From: Chrysogorgia sp. JL179-B06
Lineage: Eukaryota > Cnidaria > Anthozoa > Scleralcyonacea > Chrysogorgiidae
Length of the DNA: 64,000 bases
Assembly (NCBI GenBank): GCA_035772405.1
Contig: JAYKKM010000337.1
Coordinates: forward strand, 2,231,501 to 2,295,500
Direction of reading: 5' to 3'
Of the stretch, positions 24,391-55,599 are shown in pieces. Position numbers and translations under genes: made by a program. Positions within the stretch are counted from its first letter, which is position 1; every line of letters starts with the position of its first letter. The notes beneath the pieces are model-generated. The model was given only the letters and a program-made list of their open reading frames with translations, had not been told where the DNA came from and did not search any database.

Positions 24391-24663
24391 TCACCACGAT
24401 AATTTCCCTCGGTTTTGTCTCACTTCCAGCAGACAAAAATAGAAGAGACCAATCATAAAAACCATTTCAAAACGTATCCATTTTCTGACGACGGTTTGAC
24501 AAAAAAAGGCGAACACAACCGAAACGGAAATAACAAAAAATTCTTCGGTCGTCCACCATCCAAAATAGCTTTCCTTGGAGAACAATCCTGTCTCCCTGAA
24601 TCCACCACTTTGAGTCATTTTCGAAGTTTCTCTGCTGTCTTCTCCAGCCTGCTTTGCAGACAT
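24391..24663 (-). CDS. Possible first coding exon of an unrecognised small membrane protein
   Basis: A 90-codon frame begins with ATG at 24663 in a favourable AAAATGT context. It has a polar N-terminus followed by two hydrophobic stretches (about residues 43-60, FFVISVSVVF; and 68-80, VFMIGLFYFCLL). A possible splice donor (ATCGTG|GTGAAT) lies just before the stop, so it could be a first exon of a gene continuing to lower coordinates. I do not recognise the family and found no continuation exon. It lies 310 bases past the MON2 stop in the same orientation. It may be chance. Confidence 0.3.
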   Translation of the reverse strand: MSAKQAGEDSRETSKMTQSGGFRETGLFSKESYFGWWTTEEFFVISVSVVFAFFCQTVVRKWIRFEMVFMIGLFYFCLLEVRQNRGKLSW

Positions 24664-24669
24664 TTTATT
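24664..24669 (-). promoter_or_regulatory. Candidate MON2 polyadenylation signal
   Basis: AATAAA on the minus strand lies about 305 bases past the MON2 stop codon. It directly abuts the ATG of the 24391-24663 frame. Confidence 0.4.
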
Positions 24670-24974
24670 GAATTTAATACGTTCAATTTACTCCTTTTTG
24701 TTTTTTTGGGCGAAAACTACAACGCCAACAAAATGACATTCCAGCTCTTCGGATTAACCATCAGCTTAACCACGAAATGGCTGTTATACGAAAAACAATC
24801 CGCCAAATACTTCGAATACGGTCGATTCTTGCGAGTGCGATATAATTCCGCCAATTAAGTCATTAAATCCGCCTTTCACATGACCAATTACCGAGATTCG
24901 CAGTATTTGGTGACGCATTCACGCGTCTTTTTCGCAATGAGAAAATCGTCGTCATTTTGTCGACCAAAGGTTAC

Positions 24975-44970
<19,996 letters not shown>

Positions 44971-45340
44971 AATTTCTGTGGCGACCACGTAGTTTAATAC
45001 GACGTCACTTGGAGAAGCACAAGATATTAACGTCTTTCAACGAGTTAAATTTACCAGTCTTTCAAGTTACATGTTAAGAAATGTATTAAGATACTGCCCT
45101 TCACTCGAACGGCTTGTAGCACGTAGCTGAGTACAAAGATAACGAGGCAAAACTAAACAAGTTTTATTCAAAACACAACAACATTAATCGACCGCCATAT
45201 TTAATTCGACTAAACCGAGTGTGCCAAACAGAAGACTGGGGAAAAGTGTCCAATTTTTCTTTTTATATATTTTGGTTACTTTACAAGAAAGCCGAAATAA
45301 TATATATATATACAGTTTATAAAAACAACAAATTAACCAA
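44971..45340. other. MON2 upstream region
   Basis: Stops close the frame 5' of the MON2 ATG. GACGTCA (45002-45008) is a CRE-like half palindrome next to the 5' UTR. No TATA box is apparent at a sensible distance. Confidence 0.35.
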
Positions 45341-45344
45341 CTAA

Positions 45345-45540
45345 GGAAGCGATGATTGAAGATATCGTTTGAAGCTATTTAGATTCTTAATACATCTAAC
45401 ATTCTCTGGTATATCATTCCAAAGTGTCGCTCCAGTATATACAAAACTTTTTTTTAAAAATTCCGTACGGGTTTCGGGAGAATGAGCGTCATTTCTCGAC
45501 CTCTTAGTGAATAGGTATTATTGATGCCGGAGATTCTAAC
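45345..45540 (-). mobile_element. LINE 3' fragment upstream of MON2
   Basis: Minus strand: INNTYSLRGREMTLILPKP, then after a frameshift KSFVYTGATLWNDIPENVRC. Typical of a non-LTR reverse transcriptase C-terminus. (ACAG)n at 45549-45583. Confidence 0.7.
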
Positions 45541-45548
45541 AGATTCTA

Positions 45549-45585
<37 letters not shown>

Positions 45586-46254
45586 AAATAAAATATATAT
45601 TTGCATTTCTAAAATTCGCTTTGTATAAATTTGCATTTCTAATAGTCGCTTGTATAAATTGTTTAAGGTCAAGCATAATATAAATTGTTTAAGGTCAAGC
45701 ATAAATTGTTAAACCTGTCAAGAAGCAATTGGTATCATTATTCATTGTAGCTACTGTGTTTTCGTTTTCTCATTGGCTAAAAACTTACGAATTATTATCA
45801 ATATCTGCCCATGCCATTGCATTCACAACCAAACAAAATTAACTTATTCATAAGCTTGTACAATGCGAAATCTTCACAATAAAATAATTTCGCTCAGTGA
45901 ACTTTTCCAATAATTAATAAAAACTGACCGCATTTCATCCGTCGTCAAAATTGTTTTTGGCCTGGGAGCCTCCCTCTCATATTATGGAAAAGTTGTAAAC
46001 CATAAGGCATGATCATTCTCAATAACAGTACACCATAATCAGCCGGGGGCAGTTTTAGTGTAAACTATTTCTAGTTATAGATAGATTATAGATAATAATT
46101 ATAGATAATAATTATATAATATTAATATAATTATATAATAATTATATAATTATAATAATTATAGATAATTATAGATAGATGATTATCAGTTTGTTTATCT
46201 CCCGTGCATTTGATTGGCTACTTTCTACTTGTGACACCATTTTGGCATATATAT

Positions 46255-46385
46255 AAGCCCTATTTATTTTATTTCATCTCGTCGGCTCCGCTCGAAACGT
46301 CAGTATTTCGTCACTAAAATTCTTGGCAGTCCACCTTTTCACTTTGCTATATATTCAAAACACTGTCTACGCAGCACTCTACTTT
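46255..46385 (+). repeat. GAAACGTC-type repeat
   Basis: CGCTCGAAACGTCAGTATTTCG...CTACGCAGCACTCTACTTT. The CTGANGA half is lost. Confidence 0.6.
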
Positions 46386-46387
46386 TT

Positions 46388-46654
<267 letters not shown>

Positions 46655-46794
46655 ATTTTATTTAAACACGGTGGTTCTATCAGAAATAACATTTGTAAAT
46701 TAAATTATTAAATCTGGTCTACCTAGAAGCCGTGTACATTGTAACAAACTATATATTTACATTATTTTTGTTTTTTTTTGGTATAATAGATTTT

Positions 46795-47655
46795 AAAATA
46801 TTTACATAATATATTTATAGCAAGATGCAAAATTTATAGGTTGTCAATGCAGAAGTTATATATTTTAATTTTTGTCTTAAATTTTGATAAACTTTTCTCC
46901 TCTTTAAGTTCAATTGGTAAGGAGTTCCAAAGTAAAGATCCAGATACTGCAAAACTTCTTTTATAACATTCGGTTCGAACATTAGGTATCTGAAGATTTC
47001 GATCAGATGATCTTAAATTATAAATAACTGATCCAAACTGCTTCTCAAACATTTCTGATAAATATGATGGTGAATATCCATTCAGAATTTTGTGCATCAT
47101 TATAGCTTTCTGAACTTTTCGGTTGTGTGCCAGAGATGACCACCCCAATTCAGAAAATACATCACACGTGTGAATTTTTTTGTATGGCGCCCCAGTAACG
47201 ATACGAGCTGCACGGTTTTGTAACTTTTGTAGTTGGTCTGCTAACGTCATATCAATACTGTCCCATACAGTACTACAGTAATCAAAGTGAGGTTTTATGA
47301 TTGTGTTGTAAATGTTAATGAGAAGCTGTCGGTTCAGATATGGTTTGGCTTTTTTCATAACACGTAAATTTGTTATAATTTTCATTTTAATGGTTTCAAC
47401 ATGACCTTTCCATGTTAGGTTTTCATCAATTTTGAGCCCTAAGCAGGTAACTTCATGGACCTGCTTGAGAGCTATTCCATTAATTGCTACATTTAACTTT
47501 TCAGTATGGAGTGGCTAATCTTTGTCTTGAGCCAATTATCATAAATTCAGTTTTAATGACATTCAGTGTGAGTTTGTTTACACAAAGCCATTCTACAACA
47601 CACTGTATGTCATGTTCCAACAATGATTTGATTTCTGGGATACTACATCCCGATG
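46795..47655 (-). mobile_element. LINE 3' half, reverse transcriptase C-terminus
   Basis: The intact 183-codon frame at 47385-46834 includes LINIYNTIIKPHFDYCSTVW, LQKLQNRAARIVTGAPYK and SGSLLWNSLPIELKEEKS. Upstream, EWLCVNKLTLNVIKTEFMII (palm region) is in another frame with stops. Truncated at 5' and non-functional. Confidence 0.85.
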
Positions 47656-47656
47656 C

Positions 47657-47659
<3 letters not shown>

Positions 47660-47755
<96 letters not shown>

Positions 47756-47768
47756 GATAGATAGATAA
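47660..47768. repeat. (GATA)n microsatellite
   Basis: About 26 tetramers directly at the 5' truncation of the LINE. Confidence 0.95.
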
Positions 47769-48020
47769 TCACTCCCTGGTTTTTACGGTTCACTCATTCA
47801 TAACATTCACACTTGACAATAGATGACACAAATAATTTTATTCCAATTGCATTGTATCACATATACTAAAAATGATTTCCTTTAAATTCTACTTAGCTTG
47901 GAGTTAGAAATAGTCTTAACTTTGTCATAAATAAACCAGCATGCGTGTTCTGTCGGACGCGTAAATTTGATCAAAACCGATCTGTCAATGCCACTTCCTA
48001 AAATAATATATTGTAGATTG

Positions 48021-48164
<144 letters not shown>

Positions 48165-48199
48165 TATTAAGGTTGGCATTCGGTTTCTTATAAGGGTTA

Positions 48200-48500
48200 C
48201 ATTTCACTGTTTTATAATATTGGGGTTAGTAAAGTAAATAGTTTGAACCTAGGAGTATCATTAGAAGGGTGAAGTTGATCATCCAGGTTGTTGTAGTCTG
48301 CACTCACACGAATTATGACACAAACAACCGATGACGTAATGAACCAGACGTATATATAGGCAAATCTGACAAACATGCTTTACTTGACTGTGAAGATTAC
48401 CACCGCTGAGGCCGTCGAAACGTCAGTCACCAACAATAGTTTTTCTCAAGAGTCAAGACTACAACAACCTGGACGATCAACTGTACACTTCTAATTAGGG
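48200..48500 (+). repeat. Interspersed repeat with GAAACGTC
   Basis: CGCTGAGGCCGTCGAAACGT is a shortened hammerhead-like core. ACAACCTGGACGATCAACT recurs at 56970-56990, so the family has at least two copies here. Confidence 0.55.
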
Positions 48501-48528
48501 TTATTGATATAGACTTCTTTCATAATAC

Positions 48529-48630
48529 ACGTATCGCGATTCCCGCAAAACGCAAATTATCCCTACCAAAAATTCCGCGAGAACCACGCGGTGCGGTAAA
48601 ATCTTGCGTTTTGCGGGAATCGTGATACGT
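48529..48630. mobile_element. Short palindromic element
   Basis: ACGTATCGCGATTCCCGCAA and TTGCGGGAATCGTGATACGT face each other across 45 bases. Confidence 0.7.
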
Positions 48631-48635
48631 TGTAG

Positions 48636-48811
48636 CAACCAAATTAAATATTCTTTTATATTCATTTAAATTAGCCTTTCTGACTTCGTTCGTGTGTCTG
48701 TAATTCCAAAGAATCTTTGCTTTGTAACGAGACCAAAAAGGCTAATTTGCATGCATATAAAAGAATATTTGTCTAGACATTAGACTGGCCGCCATTATGA
48801 AAGAGGTCTGT
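48636..48811. mobile_element. Palindromic MITE, family B
   Basis: Same structure as 16986-17148, ending CCGCCATTATGAAAGAGGTC. Confidence 0.8.
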
Positions 48812-49130
48812 ACTGAAATAGTCTTTCGACAGAAATTCTGTCCCATGTTTTTCGCCGTTAAGAATGTCAAAAAGCGCTTACGAAAGGGCAACTGCGTCAC
48901 CTCCCTACATCTTAAAATTCATACATATCCACCCCCTGTCACGTTCTCTGGAACCTTCTGCAACTATATATATTAATTTCAACAATAGCGGGAAGTGTGC
49001 GCAAAGTTCCTTTGTCGAAAGCGACTGGTAACTAGTTTGGTACCAGAATGTCATCGCTTTATCCAATGTCAGCAAAACGCGAGAACATCTCTCTCGAGCC
49101 ATTATCTCCTTGCGAGTTCTACACTTGACA

Positions 49131-52100
49131 CTAAACTTCAATAACTTGTGCGTGACTTTCCGGAGCGACGAAGTGCACGACCGACGGCGCGGCGAGCCTT
49201 GCCGGGGATCCATTGGGCGTGACGATGACCGAGTGGGCTTGGAGGGGAGCGAAGGACATTCTACCACAACACGGCGTCTGTAAGACCGAAAACGATTGCC
49301 GTGTAATGGCATCGGTGACAAGACCCTGCGATAAAGGCTGGAGGATGTTGTATGGATGACATGAGCACATCTTGGAAGTAAAACTTGCTACGTTTGGCAG
49401 GCTTGGTGGCATTGGCAGATAATACCTGTGCGATGACGTAGCTAGGGTGCCCTGATGCGTCACCGTCTGAGGGGTACTTGTGATTGGCTCAGTTTTGATG
49501 TTAGATAGTGACCTGCTTGCTGGGGGGATACTAGTAGCTGCATGAGAGGGTCCTAGAATATCGGAGACACTCTTAATAACAGAGGTTTTGGTAACCATGT
49601 TTCTTTCACGACCAGGAATCGACTTGTGTTGTTGTCCCTCTGGTACGTCTGTGCGGCTTGCTAATTCTCGTAGTCTGGCAGAGCTGAGTCTCTTCATTGG
49701 CTTGTAACCATACGGCAGATTGACAAACTTGTACACAAGACGTTGACCGTTCACCTGTTCGAAAATAAGAAGTGTAAGTGGCAGAAGTTAGAAGCCGAAT
49801 ATGCAAACAAGTCAGCTATCCAAAAATCAAACAAGGCAACCAGCTAGTCATAAAGAAAACAAGCAGCAAAAAAAAGTTTCACACTGAGCTTAGTACCACT
49901 GTCTATTTCAAGCTCACACATTAACCACAGCAATAGACCTCTTTCAGCCCATAATTGCGGCCAATTTAAATATTCCTTTATGTGCATCTAAATTAGCTTT
50001 TATGGCCTCGTTTGTGTGTCAGCAATTCAGCTGTTGTGGTCTAGTCATGGTAACCATACATGTCTATGTGGGGAAACACAGATTCAAATCCTGGGTCGGG
50101 CCTCCACTCAGGGTCTTAAAAATAATTGAGGAGAAAGTGCTGCCTTTGCAATAATACCAACAAATGGTAAGACTTTCGGGTCTTCTTGGATAATGACCTT
50201 AAATCGTAGGCCCTCGGAACCCCTATCAATTGGGCTTTTAGCCTGTTGGGTATTCCGTTCAATTAAAAGAATGATAAATCTACTAAACTAAAAGAATCTT
50301 TGCTTCCTAACGAGGTTGTAAAGGCTAATTTATATGTACATAAAGAATATTTAAAATGGTAGCCATTATGAAAGAGGTCACTATTGCTAGAACTAAACAT
50401 AACTACAGACGGACAGACAGACGTTTAACCATTAATCCATCAACCATACAAACAAATGGCTGCCTGATGTATAACACTTTTCAAGTGAACGTGGCCTACC
50501 TTTTTAATAATATTTTTTTGGTAATAATACCGCAAAGCTCGACTCAATTTATCATAATTCATTCGAGGTTTTTGTTTCAAATTTCCCCATCGTCTTGCCA
50601 CTTCTTCTTGATCTTTCAACTTGAACTCAAACTCTTCGGCCTTCGTCCAACAAATCAACGACACACATTCTTCGTCCGATAAAAGTTCTAGTAGGAATTC
50701 CCACAAATGAATAGCGTTTTTGGTGCAAGGTTTCACTGTTGTCTTTTCTTCTATATATAAATAAAACACACCAAGCGTTAAAACAAATACCAACTGGTCA
50801 AGGCTGGTAAAATTGTTGTTAATGATAACTTATGCGCATTAAAAAATGTTCTCAATGCTAATTACATGATTTGATTAAAAACTAGGAATAATAATAGTGA
50901 ATAAAAATGTTTTAAGATTAGATTTAAGAAAGGCAATCGAGGTCACCATCCTCAATTCATTCGCTAAGCTGTTCCAGAGAGCTGGGCCTGTACTACTTAA
51001 AAGCTCTATCGCCATAAGTCTTGGTTCTCAGAGGATGATCTCAAGCCCGTTTTCCACTTCACCATTTCGCTCGCCACTAGCAAAATATTTCCACAATGAC
51101 ATCATCGGCGAAATGTTTCTCGATCTAGCGCGAGCGAAATTGTGAAGTGGAAAACGGACATTAAACATCGTGTATTTTTAAGCGTTTCTATCAGATACCG
51201 AGCGGTTAATGTAAAGCGGTGGGTACAGCGGTTAATGCCGGCGAAAATGCAAAGAAATTATGTTTGTTCTTAGTGCTATTTTTGTAATCGCGATTACAAC
51301 CAAAACTAAGCAACACATGGCTCCATGTGTTAATATACATATATCAATCGAACCAGTACATCATTGTAACCTTCGCTCTCCATCTGAGTCTCGTTAGCTC
51401 AATGGTTAGAGTATATCACCGGCAATCAGAAGGTTACAGATACATCATTGTAACCTTCACTCTCCATCTGAGTCTCGGTAGCTCAATGGTTGTAAGCCAC
51501 AAACGTTGTAAGCCACAAACCACTGGAATTGTCAAAGCATTGTAAGCAGTAAATTATTAGGGGGTTAGGGTTAGGATCTTTGTTGTTTTGGGGTTGATTA
51601 CAATCCAATGCCAATATACGAACAACCACAACTACACGCGTTTCTATTCAAACATCCCAGTTTCTCCATTCGCAAACACACCACCGCCCTTCAACTCCAT
51701 TTTCACCTACACATTGTTCATGTCAATCATCAGTGTTATCCACATAGTATAATTATTTTGATATCCGTTAATATGCTCAAATATACTGGTTGCCCACTAT
51801 TTACAAAATTCAACACCGATGTAGGTCTCATTACCCACCCATATATTACACAAAATCTCACACTATTCACATACGCTATCTACTCCTACTGTTGGTACAC
51901 GCCACATACATGTATTTCGTATCCAAATGGGAACACCCGTTTTTAAGCGTCAAATTACGTCACCCGTTTTTAATTGTAAAACACGTCATCCAACTCAGAG
52001 CCCCATGCCGTATCTGAATTTACTCCAGTCGATTGTCAAAACATCCTACTTATTACCATATTTAACACCGGTGCAGGTCCCATCACCTATCTTTTTATCA

Positions 52101-55100
52101 AAATGTGGATTACAACGTGAGGAGGCACCTACCAAAGTTATCCGTTGTACTGTAAGCTAGCAGCCGCACATTTGTACATATCTCGACCATGATCTAGTGC
52201 CGACCTTCCCAACACATGACGTTCATATTCAAAATGGCAGCGTTAAGTCATAACTTCGATATAATACGTAGTTATGTTTTGTTGTCAGCTCCAAAGTCCA
52301 ACTGTAATCAATCAATCAAGGGCACACTAAGAACTCACGAAATTGGATGCTTCCAGTCCTGTTTCTCATTGCAAAAACCGGAAACCGCCCACGGTTAAGT
52401 CAATATTTCGATTTCTATCGCTTAAACGAGCTTCATTAGTTTACTTCCGATTCCCCGAGAAAAACTAATCGAGTCTGATCTACGTGCTACGATTTTTCCC
52501 TTATGATTCTCCGCTTGATGTATGTCATTAAATCACACGGGTTTCGAGGTCGTTTTGCAACATTTACTAGCGAATCACAGACAAGAATTGTGGAGCGTAG
52601 AAACAACGGGATACGGCAGGATGACAATCGTGAGAAAAATCGTATCCGTGTAGGTGGCCCTTGTATAATATCGGTGAGAACTGATATTAATGCACAAGCC
52701 CTCAATCATTATTATGCTTCTTAATAGCTTATAATTCGTGGCAGCCAATAGCTCCTACTGGATTACATAGTAGCTCCTCTTATCAAAATTTGCTAAGATT
52801 ACATGTTTCAACACTACAGAAAATGTATCAATGCTCTTGGAATCTTGGATCACTTTGCTTAGTACTTTACGCAGCAGTGTCTCGCAGCAGTGTCTCAGCA
52901 GTGTCTCGCAGCAGTGTCACTTTCCATTAATAACTACTTTCCATTAGACTGTCTTCTGCATAGTTCTCACTACCTATTGAACTTCCTTCTCATGTCGTGA
53001 GCCTCTTCTTATTACAGTATTATCATCATCATCATTACTATTGTCTTCTTCGCACAACTTGATGTTCGGTTGGTGTTTATCAGTGTCAGCTGTCTACACT
53101 GGGTTGTTTAGTTTTCTAATGTTTTTCTTAGTATCCTTGCTGTTCCAAGTAGCGTCGTTTTCTGGATTTGTTCAATCTACACCTTGATTCCAATCTTTTC
53201 TATCCACTGTTCAAACTTGTTACTCACAGCTCCTAGAGCTCCAACTAAAACTGGAACTACTTCTTCCTTCCCCTACTGTTATTATTATTATTATTATTAT
53301 TACTGTACTTAAATTTAATTAACGATCAGCGCAAAAACTATGAAAAAGTTAAGTTTGTCAATTTATCAATCAGTACACTTGGAGTTTTCGGACAGTCGGC
53401 ATCACTAGATTTTGTTGAAATGTTAAAAGAGCTTGAATATGACGCACGCTGTAGGAAGTATATTTTAAAGAAAATAATGAACATATGTATAAGGGGCACG
53501 TACTATGTTTTCTGTAAAGGCGACAAAGAATGGAATAACCCAGAACTAATGAACATCTAATCTGTTATTATCATATAAAATCAGTTCAAGTAGACATTGG
53601 TAAACTACCTGTAAAAGTGAGGTTTATCATTGTAAATTAATTATTAATTATCAATAAAATGAAGTTTACATTATTATCATTATTATTATTATGGGATGAA
53701 TGCCAGAAATTTCTAAAGCATCTTGCCGAGAAATTGTCTATGAAAAACGGAGAAGACTATGCAACCGTTATTACCTGGATCAGAACAAGATTGTCTTTCG
53801 AAATTTTGAAGTCCGTGCATTTATGCACGAGAGGATCTAGATCGCCATTTCGAGCGAAAGACGAACATATAGACGAGTTCAAATTAAACTCTGTTACAGC
53901 AGAGGTTTTTTAAGCGACAACGCTATTTAAAGACATTGATGCCGGACACGTACATTTAGTGAATGGCGTTTGAATCATCACGCATTTTAGGGCTTTTAGG
54001 TGTTTTTAGTTATTAGTGAGATTTATAATTGTATATTTATATAAAGTATTTCAATAAAAATTATTATTATTATTGTTATTATTATTATTGTTATTATTAT
54101 TGTTTTGCTTTTTTGTCGCTGCTTTTTCTAACGATTTCTAAGATCTGCTACAACGCCACCGTGGTTCACTCGATTTGAATTAATAAATTAAGAAGAAAAC
54201 CCAGATGCCGGCTGCCAATCTGATCAATCCGGATTCTTTGATTTTAATCCGAGCTCGGACGAACAGTTAATGAGAGAATTAGAATTTTAATTAAGGTCAG
54301 TCTTTTAGTTTCAAGCGAATTTAATAAGGATATTTACTTGCTTATCACATCGTGTTCGTCACCAACATAAACCCAACGTATTTATATGCGAAAGTTTTAG
54401 AGGTTTCTAGAGTCGACTTCCTTCGTTTGATCTCATTTGTACTACAGTACTTGTTTTATCCCAAAGTCATCTTTTGTCTTTAACATTCATTCTGCCATCT
54501 TACTCCATGTGGCTCAATGGTGAGAGCATCTAGTGATCAGGCAGTTACAGGTTCTACATAGACCCCTTTCATAATGGCACCCAAATTAAATATTCTTTTA
54601 TATTCATTTAAATTAGCCTTTCTGATCTCATTCGTGTGTTTGTAATTCCAAAGAATCTTTGCTTTGTAACGAGACCAGAAAGGCTAATTTGTATCCATGA
54701 TATAAAAGAATATATAGACTGGCCAACATTATGATAGAGGTCTATACATGCATCTAACATTCATTCTGCCATCTTACTCCATGTGGCTCAATGGTGAGAG
54801 CATCTAGTGATCAGGCATGAGTTACACCCAAATTAAATATTCTTTTATATTCATTTAAATTAGCCTTTCTGACCTCATTCGTGTGTTTGTAATTCCAAAG
54901 AAGCTTTGCTTTGTAACGAGACCAGAAAGGCTAATTTGTATGCATTTAAAAGAATATTTAGACTGGTTGCCATTACGAAAGAGGTCTATATATGCATCTA
55001 ACATTCATTCATGCCATCTTAGTCTATGTGGCTTAATGTTAGAGAATCTGGTGATCAAGGGCTTGTTGTATAAAACTCGTAACTACGAACTACCAGTCGA

Positions 55101-55590
55101 GCAGTTAAATCGTAGTTAAGTTCAACAACTTAGTTAAGCATAAAGGTGTGTAGTTAACGCAAACTATAGTTAAAGTTAACTACTGTACTTTTTTATACAA
55201 CCAGGCACAGAAGGTTACATGTGTTGTACACATATATTACTCTGATTAAGAGCTTCGCTCGAAACGTCAGTATTTCGTTACTAAAAAATTTGGCAGTTTA
55301 CCACCTTTTCACTTTGCTATATATGTAACAGTAGGTAACATAAGCCCAGAAGGTTACAGGTTGTACATATATATGTAACTGTCGTTTTAGCATCCGAGTC
55401 CATGCAGAAGCTGAATGGTTAAACTTTAGAGCTACGGGTTTGATTCCCTTTATGACTCAGTGACGCTTTTTGATAGTACACAAAAGCCTACCTACTGTAC
55501 AACCTATATCTATGCTTCTATCAATACCAAACACATTATATACTTGATCAACTCACCGATTTCTTGACAGATATTTTCAGTGTACTCCAT
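49131..55590 (-). CDS. ETS-domain transcription factor, ELK/TCF-like
   Basis: Three exons: 55590-55557 ([11 protein letters not shown]), 50750-50500 and 49754-49131. Together they are 909 nt, 302 aa plus stop, with all phases consistent. The ETS winged helix spans about residues 25-107 near the N-terminus, as in the ELK subfamily: [11 protein letters not shown], the recognition helix [22 protein letters not shown] with both DNA-contacting arginines, and [10 protein letters not shown]. The ICWT and NIIKK blocks favour ELK over GABPA, ELF or ETV6. The C-terminal ~190 residues are Ser/Pro/Thr-rich with several SP and TP sites and one IKTE motif (psi-K-x-E SUMO consensus). I see no clear FxFP MAPK docking site or SRF-binding B box, so function as an SRF partner is not supported. 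Expected role: sequence-specific binding to GGAA sites in the nucleus. The first exon is assigned from its ATG, a strong GTGAGT donor and phase only. Confidence 0.87.
49940..50383. mobile_element. Palindromic MITE, family B, split by a SINE in ELK intron 2
   Basis: The left part (CCTCTTTCAGCCCATAATTG, TTTATGGCCTCGTTTGTGTG) and right part (AGAATCTTTGCTTCCTAACG, GCCATTATGAAAGAGGTC) are one element. The gap is the SINE at 50032-50292. Confidence 0.8.
50032..50292 (+). mobile_element. tRNA-derived SINE nested in a family B MITE
   Basis: CAGCTGTTGTGGTCTAGTCA (A box), GATTCAAATCCTGGG (B box), CTCCACTCAGGGTCTTAAAA, GGGCTTTTAGCCTGTTGGG, ending CTACTAAACTAAAAG. Confidence 0.8.
50895..51060 (-). mobile_element. 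LINE 3' fragment in ELK intron 1
   Basis: Minus strand: [20 protein letters not shown] then [11 protein letters not shown], a reverse transcriptase C-terminal signature. Confidence 0.75.
51378..51490 (+). repeat. Two tandem tRNA-like units
   Basis: CATCTGAGTCTCGTTAGCTC and CATCTGAGTCTCGGTAGCTC, each followed by AATGGTT. Confidence 0.6.
51540..53090. other. ELK intron 1, no coding exon seen
   Basis: Short frames at 51608-52724 match nothing I know. A few GCAGCAGTGTCTC copies lie at 52868-52918. The splice phase of exons 1 and 2 fits without an extra exon. Confidence 0.5.
53095..53280 (-). mobile_element. Retroelement C-terminal fragment
   Basis: Minus strand: [20 protein letters not shown] and [18 protein letters not shown], with one internal stop. 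This is a recurrent C-terminus of invertebrate LINE-like polyproteins. Confidence 0.65.
53320..54110 (+). mobile_element. Retroelement fragment with (ATT)n tail
   Basis: The + strand encodes [20 protein letters not shown] and [15 protein letters not shown]. In another segment (53690-53913) it encodes [20 protein letters not shown] and [13 protein letters not shown]. The 3' end is TCAATAAAAATT followed by ATT repeats. Confidence 0.65.
54485..55065 (+). repeat. Alternating tRNA-like units and family B MITEs
   Basis: tRNA-like heads (TCCATGTGGCTCAATGGTGA and a diverged third copy) at 54505, 54778 and 55020 alternate with MITEs at 54568-54750 and 54826-54990. The ~275-bp composite was duplicated. 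Confidence 0.75.
55242..55330 (+). repeat. GAAACGTC repeat with near-complete hammerhead-like core
   Basis: CTGATTA, stem II GAGC-TTC-GCTC, GAAACGTC (55242-55268), stem I TACT/AGTA. The catalytic G8 position is T, so it is probably inactive. Confidence 0.6.
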
Positions 55591-55599
55591 TTTGGGCGT

